Positions 42,488 to 52,290 of a DNA stretch of 64,000 bases are shown here, in pieces. A model generated the notes under the pieces. That model saw nothing but the letters and a program-made list of their open reading frames with translations. It ran no database searches and was not told the DNA's origin. The stretch is from the NCBI GenBank assembly GCA_039090855.1, contig CM077011.1, forward strand, positions 33,251,501-33,315,500, given 5' to 3'. The translations under genes were made by a program, and so were the position numbers. Every line of letters starts with the position of its first letter. The first letter of the stretch is position 1. The DNA is from Macrothele yani. Lineage: Eukaryota > Arthropoda > Arachnida > Araneae > Macrothelidae.

Positions 42488-43580
42488 TAGAAAATGCCAC
42501 ACCAGGAAGGAATGCATAAAATGAGGCGAAACTTATCATACATGCAAACAGTAGGTGGAAAAGAAATGATTTAATTTCTGAGGGATAAAAGGAATAAGAT
42601 GGGCTAGGAGACAGTGTAATGTGACCTGTCTCCTAGGTCGTATGACCACCAGGCTGGTCTATACATTCGACAATACAGCGTGGCGTCGAGTGTAAAAGTC
42701 CCTGGATGTTGTCCTGAGGTATCACTGACCATCTATCGTTGACCTATGTCCACATTTCGACATTGCGAGGGGTCTTAAAGTGGCGTTAAGTCGTGTTCTC
42801 TATTGGAGAAAAGTGTTTAGATCGCGATGGTTAAAGCGACATTTGGACACCTTTTAGGTGCTGTCTGCTGATTTGGACAGTGCGCGGGTGGACGTTATCA
42901 TGTTCAAGCTGGGCATCATGGATACCACAGAGATGCAGTAACAAAACGAGCTGTAGCACCTGATCGACGTATCGTCGTGCTGGCATTATGCCCACTATGC
43001 CTACGATCGGTGAACAGCTGTTGAAACTAATAGAGCTCCGAGCCAAAATACCAAGCTGAGTCGTAAGACGCTCATTGATAGCAGAATAATCATCCCAGTG
43101 ACGACGTCGTCTCCAGACTCAATTGGAGAACGTCCGGCAGGGCTGAGACAAGCACGACTCGTAGCTGAATACGACACGATTCCATTTATCTCGTCACGCA
43201 TGTCTGGTTCGGCACCACTGCAACCTTGCTTGACGAGGTGCTTCGGCAAGTCACAGTCGTCGTAATGGCTGGTCAGAGTGCGATCCTGCCTCCGCCAATC
43301 GACGATTCACAGTCTATGTCGATGCGGAAATATTGATATCTCTCTGTGCACCTCGTCGTCCTTTCCTCCACTATGGATTGCGGGGGCTGCTAAATGGGAT
43401 TCGGACGTCCACCAACCTGCAGCAGTTTCACTACGGCGATATACGTTGCCTACCTACAAACACTGTGGCCAAATTCGGTCGACAGCTGTTACATCTCAGT
43501 GCGTTTCCGCGGCGATGCAACCAGGGGCCAACCAGCCGTATGTAGTCCAATAATGAAGCACCTGGTAAAGGTGCCAGTGT
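42488..43580 (-). pseudogene. Tc1-like transposase remnant
   Basis: The safe part is 42640-42940 on minus: HDNVHPRTVQISRQHLKGVQ (second-Asp block), FSPIENTT (Glu block), RWSVIPQDNIQGLLHSTPRC and IDQPGGHTT before the stop. The C-terminus matches the 1377 and 9660 elements (IPQ..IQ.L…GGHT). Upstream sequence to about 43580 is probably the same element but could not be aligned. ATGCCACACCAGGAAGGAAT at 42495 resembles the shared ACACCAAGAAGG end. Confidence 0.7.
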
Positions 43581-43855
43581 AATGTTAGGATTCCCGGTGA
43601 CTTAACTTTGGCGTTCTCGCTCCTTGCACGTGCTTTTGCCTCCGGGATCTCTCCAGTACTGCGGTCTGTACGCTCAAATGAGGACGACCAAAGTTAGGTA
43701 CGCTGAGCCATTTTGCCTTTTGATCTCCTTTGCCTACCACGTGATTGATTCGCAACTGCAATCATTTACAGAACTGTCGCCACATAGCAATCAATCTGTA
43801 TGGTACTCCGACAAATACTTCCTCATGTGACCTTTTCTATGTCAAACAGTGTATT

Positions 43856-44048
43856 GTTTAGGGTATAACGAAGTAAATTTCTCCCTCATTTCTGTCCGCG
43901 CCAGGATTCGAATCCGGGTCCCCTCACTCCGGAATAAGTCACTCTACCAATTGAGCTACGCGGACGTTTTTTTTTATTCTGATTCCTATCTGCCTTTATA
44001 TCGTGTGCGTCCTTCTGGCAGGTACGTCACATCTCCTGGTACGTTACA
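43856..44048 (-). mobile_element. SINE-B copy, core type 2, tail missing
   Basis: On minus: head GTGACGTACCTGCCAGAAGG, GATATAAAGGCAGATAGGAA, an A-run, then a tRNA-like core (43894-43965) with matched acceptor stem GTCCGCG/CGCGGAC, box A TAGCTCAATTGGTAGAG and box B GATTCGAATCC, then GAGGGAGAAATTTACTTCGT. Confidence 0.85.
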
Positions 44049-44066
44049 TCATCTCCCCCTTATTTT

Positions 44067-44389
44067 TTTTTTTTTTTTTTTTTTTTGAAGTGCTGGAGAA
44101 GGGATTCTCTTATTTTTCCTATCTCGCGGTGTGGAAATAACATCACACCAATGCGAGATTTTGAACGGTCGGGTCATCCGAATAGCTCGGGCGCCATTAT
44201 AACGAAGTAAATTTCTCCGTCATTTTTATCAGCGCCAGGATTCGAAACCGGGTCCCCTCATTCCGGAATAAGTTGCTCTACGAATTGAGCTACGCGGACG
44301 TTTTTTTATTCTGATTCCTATCTGCCTTTATGTCGTGTGCGTCCTTCTGGCAGGTACGTCACATCTCCTGGTACGTTACAAGGGCAGTG
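44067..44389 (-). mobile_element. SINE-B copy, core type 2, full length
   Basis: Same head and core as the neighbour, with the complete tail: GGATGACCCGACCGTTC, TTTCCACACCGCGAGATAGG and an A-tail (T-run at 44067-44087). Tail and junction match the 20272 copy although the core differs. Confidence 0.85.
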
Positions 44390-44394
44390 GTTCC

Positions 44395-45032
44395 CAACCC
44401 TTTTCCACTTGTTTGAAAAACATTTCTATAAATTGTACCCCTTGTTTTTAAAATACTCGTAGCTGAGGACACTTATTGAGAAGTACTTGGCGACTGGTTA
44501 TAATCCACATCAAGTTTTAGTTTTTTAACCGTTCCTGTTTTCAACCACTGATCCATAACTGACACGCTTAAAACTCACTGACAATAATAACTGAAACTAC
44601 GTTAAATTTTAATTAACAAAACTACCTGAAAAGAATCAGAATTAAAGACAACGCACTTACTTATGTATACTGTCAATAACTGAACTGATCAAACAGTCTG
44701 GCTACGGATGTATTAGTAACACGCGATTGTTCTGGAAAGGACGATGGGTGATAAAACTGACGCATGAACAGTGCGTAATGATTGGTAGAAAAGGGGTTTG
44801 GGGGAGGGGTTAATAGCCACGCCCTCACCAATCATAATTCGCCAATATGAGCTGGTTTTGAAGTGTCTCCATTAAAGGTGATTCAAACTTAATATTTATT
44901 GTTCCATAACTAACGTTTTGCATTTTTTCCCCTTTACTTGTTTTTTCGGCATTACTGATTATTTTTCTTGCACCCCTGAACGACCCAGCACGTACCCCTA
45001 GGGGTACGCGTACCACTGGTTGGCAACCGATG
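44395..45032. mobile_element. hAT-like MITE, about 640 bp
   Basis: Starts CAGTGGTTCCCAACCCTTTT. The right end complement is CATCGGTTGCCAACCAGTGG. No ORF. The flanks show only an imperfect 8-bp match, so the borders are tentative. Confidence 0.6.
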
Positions 45033-45755
45033 GTTTACGGGACTAGATTCACTAATCAAGTAATCTGTGTTGAGATCTCGTGCAAGCATGTTTTACTGTT
45101 TCTTTTCCGTTTTTTTCTCTTCTTAGTCTATGAAAGTCTTCGTACGATTGTAACACGGTGAAGAGTCACAGAAATGCAATGGGTAAGAAATGTATTGCAA
45201 ATAGTCCACCGAGAAAGAATGCTGTCATTAAAATCATACGTCAGAAAATTCGACGAACAGACAACACGGTGGCACGTAATTCCATGAAGGTTGTAATAGT
45301 AGTAAAAGATGCAACGACAAATTTGACAAAAGGGGAACGACCAGTTTCACTGTTGGGCTTAGACTAAATGGTGATTCCATAAGAAAGTTCATGGCACTGA
45401 GCTGGGAGATCAAGCGGCGTAGTTATTGGTGTATTTTATAGCAGACAACACACAAATCGTCAGCACAAAAAAATCAAATGGTGTCAGAAGCTGAAGGAAT
45501 GGTGTAAACATAGAAGGGGTCCTGCCCGACAGAGTCCAGTCTCAGCAGTTGGTGAACGTGAAGGCTGAGTATCTGAAAATAACCATATGAACGAAATATC
45601 GTGGGCATGGATTTCAATCATATGCAACTTAGGTACAGCGTAATGCTTAAGCCTTATGCATTTTCGCAACCGTGCAATTATTGAACCTTGTAGTTTCTGA
45701 ACGGTGAGGCGGTTAAACGTTATGTAGAGTAGGAAATGGGCAAGAGTTGTGTGCT

Positions 45756-46281
45756 TGGATATTTAACGACCGCCGTGAGCAACTAAGTGGACTATAAGTA
45801 GTTACCCGTCCCTAATTTAGGACCACTGGGGACGCGGGTGGCCTAGTGGGCAACGTTCGTGACTGCCACGGAAAGGGCCTCGGGTTCGATCCCAGGCAAG
45901 TACGAACGCTCGATCCACTAAATATCCGCCGTGCGTCGGATGGGCACGTTAAGCCGTCGGACCCCGGGTACTGGTCCCCCGGTAATAAATAAGGGCGTCT
46001 TCCTCTCCCTTTCTACTTCGCTTCCGTGTCACTTTCCTATCCGGCGCTCTAGCCCAAATCTCCTAGTTTCCTGTTTCTAAGGGCTGTTTAAGACCTGGGG
46101 TCAGACACTCCCTTCCTAAAATCCTCTACATATGATCATTTAAGACCACTGGTTCCAGGGAAGGGAGAGCGCCAGCGCCGTAAGCAAACAAAACATCCAT
46201 GCCTCTCGGGATTCGAACCTGGACCAAACTCTGAAGAATGATCAGAAGCCAGCGCTTACACCACTGCGCCACCGGGGCGGT
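45756..46281 (-). mobile_element. SINE-A copy split by a SINE-C
   Basis: Right (head) part 46153-46281, left (tail) part 45756-45839. The two parts join without loss once 45840-46137 and one duplicated 15-mer are removed. Confidence 0.88.
45840..46137 (+). mobile_element. SINE-C copy, 15-bp target duplication, inside SINE-A
   Basis: Box A GTGGCCTAGTGGGCAACG, box B GGGTTCGATCCCAGG, body GATGGGCACGTTAAGCCGTC and CCGGTAATAAATAAGGGCG, 3' part to TATGATC. ATTTAGGACCACTGG / ATTTAAGACCACTGG flank it (45825-45839 and 46138-46152). Confidence 0.92.
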
Positions 46282-46802
46282 GTGCAGTAGTTAAACTTAA
46301 TGCAGTTTGGGAGGAGCGCAATTATGGATTTTTTTGCTGTTTTGGCGATGTGCTGTAAAAAGGATTTTATACAGTTCGTGTGTTGATTGAACCTTATAGA
46401 GTATGGAAACTGCTACGCTGTCGAACAGTATGAACATAGGCGCAGCTCTCGGGGAGACACGAAATGGGTGCATTTAGCAAACTTGAGTGCTAGAACAAGC
46501 CTACGATGGGCAGCAAATATGAATAGGAGGTTTAATGGAGTCTCTACGAAATTCGAAAAAGGAGAACCAAGAGCTTTATTGATACACACTCTAAGCTAAA
46601 CTTTCAGATTTGTTCGTGATTCATCTTTTGTGGGAACGAAACCCACGGCAAAAAGATATCAATATAGGGAACTCATTGTATAACAAAAAGATTTGTATCA
46701 GCAAAAAGATTTTTAATATTTAAAACACTGCGTAAAAGAAGAGGCGACTTTATTTTTAGTAGACTTTGCATCTTGTCAAAAACACGCTGGGCTGTTTTCT
46801 TG

Positions 46803-47005
46803 GTTGCGACTTTAACAACCTCTGTGAGCAACTCAATGGGCTATTATCCCTCGCCCGTCCCTAACTTAGGGCCACTGATTCCAGGGAAGAAGGAGAAAGC
46901 CAGTGCCGTTAAACAAACACAATATCCATGCCTCACCGGGATTCGAACCAGGACCCAACTTGGACGAATGGTCAGAAGTCAGAGTTTAGACCATTGCGTC
47001 ACCAG
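46803..47005 (-). mobile_element. SINE-A copy, diverged
   Basis: Body GTGAGCAACTCAATGGGCTA and box B-like GATTCGAACCAGG. No target duplication seen. Confidence 0.85.
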
Positions 47006-47139
47006 ACTTTTCGTCATCGGTCATTACCAGCAGTGATTCAAGAATACTGCATAAAAAAATGCCTGTTATGCACTTAACAGACCCAAATTCTGTGACATTT
47101 ACAAATATACTGTTTCCAAAAATAGCCTTCACTCCCCAA

Positions 47140-47207
47140 AAGGAAAATATCGGTTTACACTTTTTGGTGCCCCCCTCCACGAATTTGTCGCTCACGCTAC
47201 GCCTATG
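47140..47207 (-). mobile_element. Fragment of the CATAGGCGTAGCG element
   Basis: TCGGTTTACACTTTTTGGTG then CCCCCCTCC and CTCACGCTACGCCTATG match the right end of 14055-14520. The left end is missing. Confidence 0.6.
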
Positions 47208-47872
47208 AAGTTTGGAATTAGTGAAACGATTGAATCATTTGCAGTTCAGGAACCATGGAGTGATTTAGTTTTGTGATTTCTGCAGTGATTGAAACTTTTG
47301 CAGTTTAAGAATCGAACATTGATTAAAACTCATGCGGTTTCGAAATCGTGTTGCCACTCGAAAGTTCTTAACATGTCACAGACTAGATTTATTCTAGTGG
47401 TAAAAGGAATATAGGAAACTGAAGAAATGTGGGAGTAATGTTGTGAGAACTGGTGTATTGGAACCGCGCAAGTTTGAAATCTTATGCAGTTTCTTTACGG
47501 TGCAGTGACTGAACCTTATGCAGTTTGAAAACGGTAAGGTGTTTAAACTTTACTCACTTCAACAACCGTGCACTCGTTTGACCTTATGCACTTTGGGTGC
47601 TCTAAATGATTTATTTTTATGATAATTCGGAGTTGCTTTTTAAGTGAGTTTCACTCGGTTCTGAAGCTGTGCAGTGATTGGTAATCATGAAGAGATTGCA
47701 CCTCATGAAGTTTGGAATATGTACAATGATTGTACTTTTGCAGTTGGAAAATCGTGGGGCAATTGAGACTTTTTCCAGTTTCGGAACCTTGCACTGATTG
47801 GATCTCCTGAGTTTAGGGATTTTTGCAATGATTGAACTTTTTACAGTTCGCGAGCAGAGCGGTAATTGAATA

Positions 47873-48088
47873 TATTATTTTTATTGAAGGTTTAACGACC
47901 ACCGTGAGCAACTCAATGGGCTATAAGCAGTCGCCCATCCCTAATTTAGGGCCACTAGTTCCAGGGAAAGAAGAGAGCCAGTGCCGTAAGACAAACGCAA
48001 CATCAATGCCTCACGGGATTCGAACCCGGACCCAACTCAGACGAATGGTCATAAGCCATCGCTTAGACGACTGCGCTACCGGGGCGGC
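47873..48088 (-). mobile_element. SINE-A copy with 8-bp target duplication
   Basis: ATTGAATA lies on both sides (47865-47872 and 48089-48096). Full body and box B GATTCGAACCCGG. Confidence 0.88.
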
Positions 48089-48683
48089 ATTGAATACAAT
48101 ATTATGTGACTTGGGAACCGTGAGGTGATTTAGTCTCATGTAGTTTGCGAACCGTAAAATGATTGAATTTTTTATGCGGTTAGGGAACAGTGCGATGATT
48201 GGGCGTTAAGCAGTTTGGGAAACGTATTGCCACTTAAAAACTTTTCTCAGCATGCAACAGACAAGAGCCACTCTGTCGACGAAAAGAATGGCGGAAAATC
48301 TAAAGGAGTTGAAAATTCTGCGAGTTTCGGTGAATCGCAAACGTACAGTGCTTACACCTTACACAGTTTCGCAACCGTGCAGTGATTGAACTGTATGATG
48401 TTTGGGATTTGTGCAGTGAATAAAACGTATGCAGTTTGGGAATAGTGTGGTGATTGAATCTTAAGTAGTTCGCGAAACGCAAAATGATTGGGTTGCTTGA
48501 GGTTTGAAAGCCGAGTGATCTCTTGAAAGCTTTTGCAACCACACAACAGACCAGATCTGTTCTGGTGGTGAAAAGAACAGCTGAACATGGGAACTCTGGA
48601 AAACATTGCGAGTCTGGACCTAGCGTGCCATACACTGTTTTCCGTAGATGGATGATGCAAAATGGAGATGCAGCCGTCCTAAC

Positions 48684-49009
48684 CAAGGAGGTTATATTAC
48701 TGGAGACACTACTCCTACCCACTCAGCATTGGCCGCCATAAGTCACCGTCCGTGCTGCAAATGACGTCATGTGCAGGCACGACGCAGCCGCAGAAAATAA
48801 GCTGCTTTGAAACCAATGGAACAAAAGCTTCTAAGCGTATAAATAGATAAAATGAGTAATTCAATAATCTTTATCAATGATACACAAGCTTACTCTTTTA
48901 TCAACGGTATAATTTAGTTCGTTTTTGCCTGCTTGTGACGTCACACCACAGATTAGCTGTGACCTATGGCGGCAGAGCCAGTGGTGTCTCCAGTAATATA
49001 ACCTCCTTG
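48684..49009. mobile_element. hAT-type MITE, 326 bp, perfect 8-bp target duplication
   Basis: The ends CAAGGAGGTTATATTACTGG are exact inverted repeats at both termini, with weaker pairing for about 90 bp. GTCCTAAC flanks both sides (48676-48683 and 49010-49017). No ORF. Confidence 0.92.
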
Positions 49010-49036
49010 GTCCTAACCGTAAACCGAAGCGCCAAA

Positions 49037-50106
49037 ACATTATGGCCACCTACCTAATATGATATTAGTCCTCCACGTGTCGTCAAAATAGCTCTTAACC
49101 GGCGAGCCATATTCGCTACAAGATTTCTAAAGTTGTTCTATGGTATCTGGTACCAACACGTTACGAGCATATCCTTTAACTCGTAAGTTATGTGGTTGAG
49201 CCACCGCAGATTGAATTTGCTGTTCCAACACAAACCACAGATCCTCGATGGGATTGATGTCTGGGGAATTTGGAATACTTGGAAGTCTTCCTCTAATTCC
49301 GCGAACCATTCTCAAACATTCCGAGAAGTGTGGCATGGGACATTATCCTTCTGAAAGAAGGTACTACTATAGTAGAATGCCGTTGACATGAAATTATGTA
49401 TCTGATCTGCAATGATGTTTAGGTAGGTGGCACGCTTCATAATTTCCTACACATCAATGCCCCAGCAGAACATTTCCCAAAGCATAACACTTCCTCCTGG
49501 CTTGTTTTCGTTCCACGATGTACTGGTCCCAACAATTTCGCAAAGGACGCATATGTACTCGATCGTCCACATTTTGCAACAGAAGATGAGATTCATCGGA
49601 CCAGACCACCTTCTTCCAACCATTCAAGATCCAATTTCTATGCTCGCGTACCCATTACAGGCGCATTCGGCTGTGAACCAATGTCATCATGCGCACTCAG
49701 TGGCGCAAGTGTCTACGCAGCCCTATTTTTAGCAGGGTTTTACGTACTGTATGTTATGGCACATTACATCCATCACCAGCATTGAAACTGCCGGTGAGTT
49801 GCGCTACAGCGTCCATTCTGTTGGCTCATACCATACGGGATAGCTTTCACTCACCTCGACCAGCTGTGTTTCCTCCAATACCTTGCCAGTGGTTTGTGAT
49901 TTTGCCTTTTTTAGACAGCTTTTTAAAGGTACTAACCACGACTGACCATGAGCACCCTGTCCATTCTGTTTGGTTGTACGATATGGGACAGCTTTCGCTC
50001 ACCTCTAGCATCGACGAGCTGTGGTCCTCCAACACCTTGCCAGTGGTTTGTGATTTTTCCCTTCTTGGACACCTTTTTGAAGGTTCTACCCACGACTGAC
50101 CATGAG
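49037..50106 (-). pseudogene. Tc1-like transposase remnant (DD36E-like)
   Basis: On minus: WKKVVWSDESHLLLQNVDDR (first Asp), FFQKDNVPCHTSRNV (second Asp), then NSPDINPIEDLWFVLEQQIQ (Glu) after a frameshift. HTH-like STFKKLSKKGKITNHW lies in the N-terminal part, where a segment of about 146 bp is tandemly duplicated (49816-49961 and 49962-50106). The left end CATTATGGCCACCTACCTAA resembles 37415-37434. Inactive. Confidence 0.78.
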
Positions 50107-50349
50107 CACCCTATCCACTCATAGCCTGAAAGTCATATCTGTTAATTTCCGTTTCACTCTGTGAATTCTGCGGCGCAGTCCCATTTGCACAGATATCACA
50201 TCACGTGTCTACCACTCTTGTATACTTAGTTACTCTTCCCCGGGACTGTTGTTTTATTCATCTGATGATGGGTCCAAGGTGGACCTGAACGGTATCATGA
50301 TTTTTAACCTTCATTTTAAAAATTGTATTTAAAGTATTTAACGAAGCAT

Positions 50350-51822
50350 AATAAAGTATAAAGCCTTCACTAAAGTTCTTTCACATCGCTTGAAGGTAAC
50401 ACTAGACATGGCTCAACCAAGAGAACAAGTTGGATACAGGAGTGGCTACAGCACTGTAGATCAGATTGATGAGAACTCATTGAAAGAACAATAGAATATG
50501 AACTCCCATTATGTTTGGCTTTTATTGATTATGAAAAGGCCTTCGATTCCGTAAAACCATCAGCAGTTGCAATGGCTTTGAAATCCTGCGGTATTGAAAA
50601 TGCGTACATTAACATTATTAATAACATCTATGAAAATGCAACTGGCCGCCCCGGTGGCGCAGTGGTCTAAGCGATGGCCTCTGATCATTAGTCTGAACGG
50701 GGTCCGGGTTCGAATCCCGGTGAGGCATGGATGTTGTGTTTGTCTTACGGCACTGGTTCTCTCCCTTCCCTGGAACCAGTGACCCTAAATTAGGGACGGG
50801 CGACTGCTTATAGCCCATTGCGTTGCTCACGGTGGTCGTTAAACATCCAATAAAAAAAATGCAACTGCAAAAGTTCGGATATTTGAGGATACAGCACTAA
50901 TAAAAATTGGAAATGGAGTGAGACAAGGTGACGCCATATCGCCCAAACTCTTTAATGCCACATTGCAAAATGTCTTTCAATCATTGAACTGGGAAAACAA
51001 AGGGATAAAGATTAATGGAGATTATTTAACTCATCTTCGTTTTGCTGATGACGCAGTCATTTTTGCAACTACCCCTTCGTAGCTGCAGAGTATGATCCAA
51101 AGACTTGCGGACAAGAGTAAAGAAGTGGGATTAAAAACGAACTTTCAGAAGATAAAAGTGATGTACAATGCTTTTACGAGGAAAGAAGATTTATTAATTG
51201 ATGGAGAAAAGCTTGAAACAACCGATACCTACATTTATCTTGGGCAGCAGCAGATATCAAGTAAGGGTCACATTGATGAAGAAATTAATCACCGTATAAA
51301 ACTTGGGTGGAGAGCTTTTGGAAGAAACAGTACAATTTTTAAGAGCACTATGCCCTTATATCTTAAAATGAAAGTGTTTAATCAATGCATCCTGCCAGAG
51401 CTTACGTATGGAGCAGAGACATGGACCTTAACTAAAAAAGACATACAAAGACTGCAGACAACTCAAAGAGGCATGGAGAGATGCATGCTTGGTGTAACCA
51501 GGAAAGATAAGAAGAGGAACTTGTGGATAAGAAAAATGACAAGAGTGGAGGACATCATGACCAGAGTGAAATTACTGAAATGGCAATGGGCTGGACATGT
51601 TGCCAGAAGAACAGACCACCGATGGACAACTGAAATTTTAGACTGGATTCCAAGGGACATAAAAAGACCCAGAAGAATACCCCATGGGAGATGGAAGGAT
51701 GAAATTCGAAAGCATGCCGAAGTGACATGGAGGAGACAGGCTCAAAACAGACAATTGTAGAAGACGGGGAGACCTTCGTCCAGCAGTGGATTGATAATGG
51801 TTGACAATGATGATGATGAATA
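50350..51822 (+). pseudogene. RTE-type non-LTR retrotransposon, 3' half, split by a SINE
   Basis: Reverse-transcriptase blocks in order: EQVGYRSGYSTVDQI, PLCLAFIDYEKAFDSV (catalytic Asp), [SINE], IGNGVRQGDAISPKLF, THLRFADDAVIFATT (FADD box), then the C-terminal block VFNQCILPELTYGAETWTLT, RGMERCMLGVTRKDKKRN, WQWAGHVARRTDHRW and HGRWKDEIRKHAEVTWRR to a stop at 51758-51760. One TAG (51080) and a frameshift near 50480 break it. The 3' end is a TGATGATGA run (about 51808-51822), typical of RTE elements. No endonuclease domain is left. Confidence 0.88.
50644..50855 (+). mobile_element. SINE-A copy with 11-bp target duplication, inside the LINE
   Basis: AAAATGCAACT on both sides (50633-50643 and 50856-50866). 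Full head GGCCGCCCCGGTGGCGCAGT, box B GGTTCGAATCC and A-tail. It splits the reverse transcriptase between NIYENAT and KVRIFEDT. Confidence 0.95.
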
Positions 51823-52182
51823 CAGTGTAATACGTGTGTCTCTTGCCTATGGAGATTATTTCTTCATCGTGCTGTAGGAATTGCTTGCCCTATTATCAAC
51901 GATTAAATTATTGTACTTTTCTTTCCTTCAATTACCTTTCGCTGTCTTTAATTCTATTTTCTAGAAAAATGATTTTATAGATTCACCTTTGGGAGACGGG
52001 CATGGCCGCTAAAAATTACAAATGGTAGGTCGCTGATTTCCGCAAAAATTCCGATTTTCACACCGCTCCCCACCCGCAATCTGATAGCCCAATTCCGCAT
52101 GAGTCTGGGTCTTTTTTTTTTTTTTTTTTTTTGGTTTTGTCCGGTGGCTTTTGTCACACCAAGGCTGCTATCGCAACATATA

Positions 52183-52290
52183 CATTGACACAACACATAC
52201 AGTACACAACAAATACTTTCTCATTGACACAACACATGCAGTACACAACAAATACTTTCTCATTGACACAACATATACAGTACACACAAT
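52183..52290. repeat. 39-bp tandem repeat, about 2.8 copies
   Basis: CATTGACACAACACATACAG then TACACAACAAATACTTTCT, at 52183, 52222 and 52261 (partial). Confidence 0.9.

Larger units (their letters stand above)
45640..48620 (+). repeat. Degenerate array of about 34-bp units with larger units
   Basis: The word GTGCAGTGATTGAACCTTAT then GCAGTTTGGGAACC recurs in decayed form through most of 45640-45730, 46290-46400, 47210-47870 and 48095-48510. A larger block (TTGCCACTCGAAAGTTCTTA, CAACAGACCAGATCTGTTCT-type) recurs near 47345, 48225 and 48515. Interrupted by SINE-A copies, a SINE-C and a MITE fragment. Confidence 0.7.

Noticed and set aside
43603..43697. A short inverted pair TAACTTTGG / CCAAAGTTA as a MITE
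   Set aside because: Nine bases only, no target duplication and no extension of the pairing.
43894..43965. A possible real tRNA gene on the minus strand with a matched acceptor stem
   Set aside because: The same sequence with the same flanks recurs at 44247-44320, inside a full SINE-B. The anticodon stem does not pair, so it is a SINE core.
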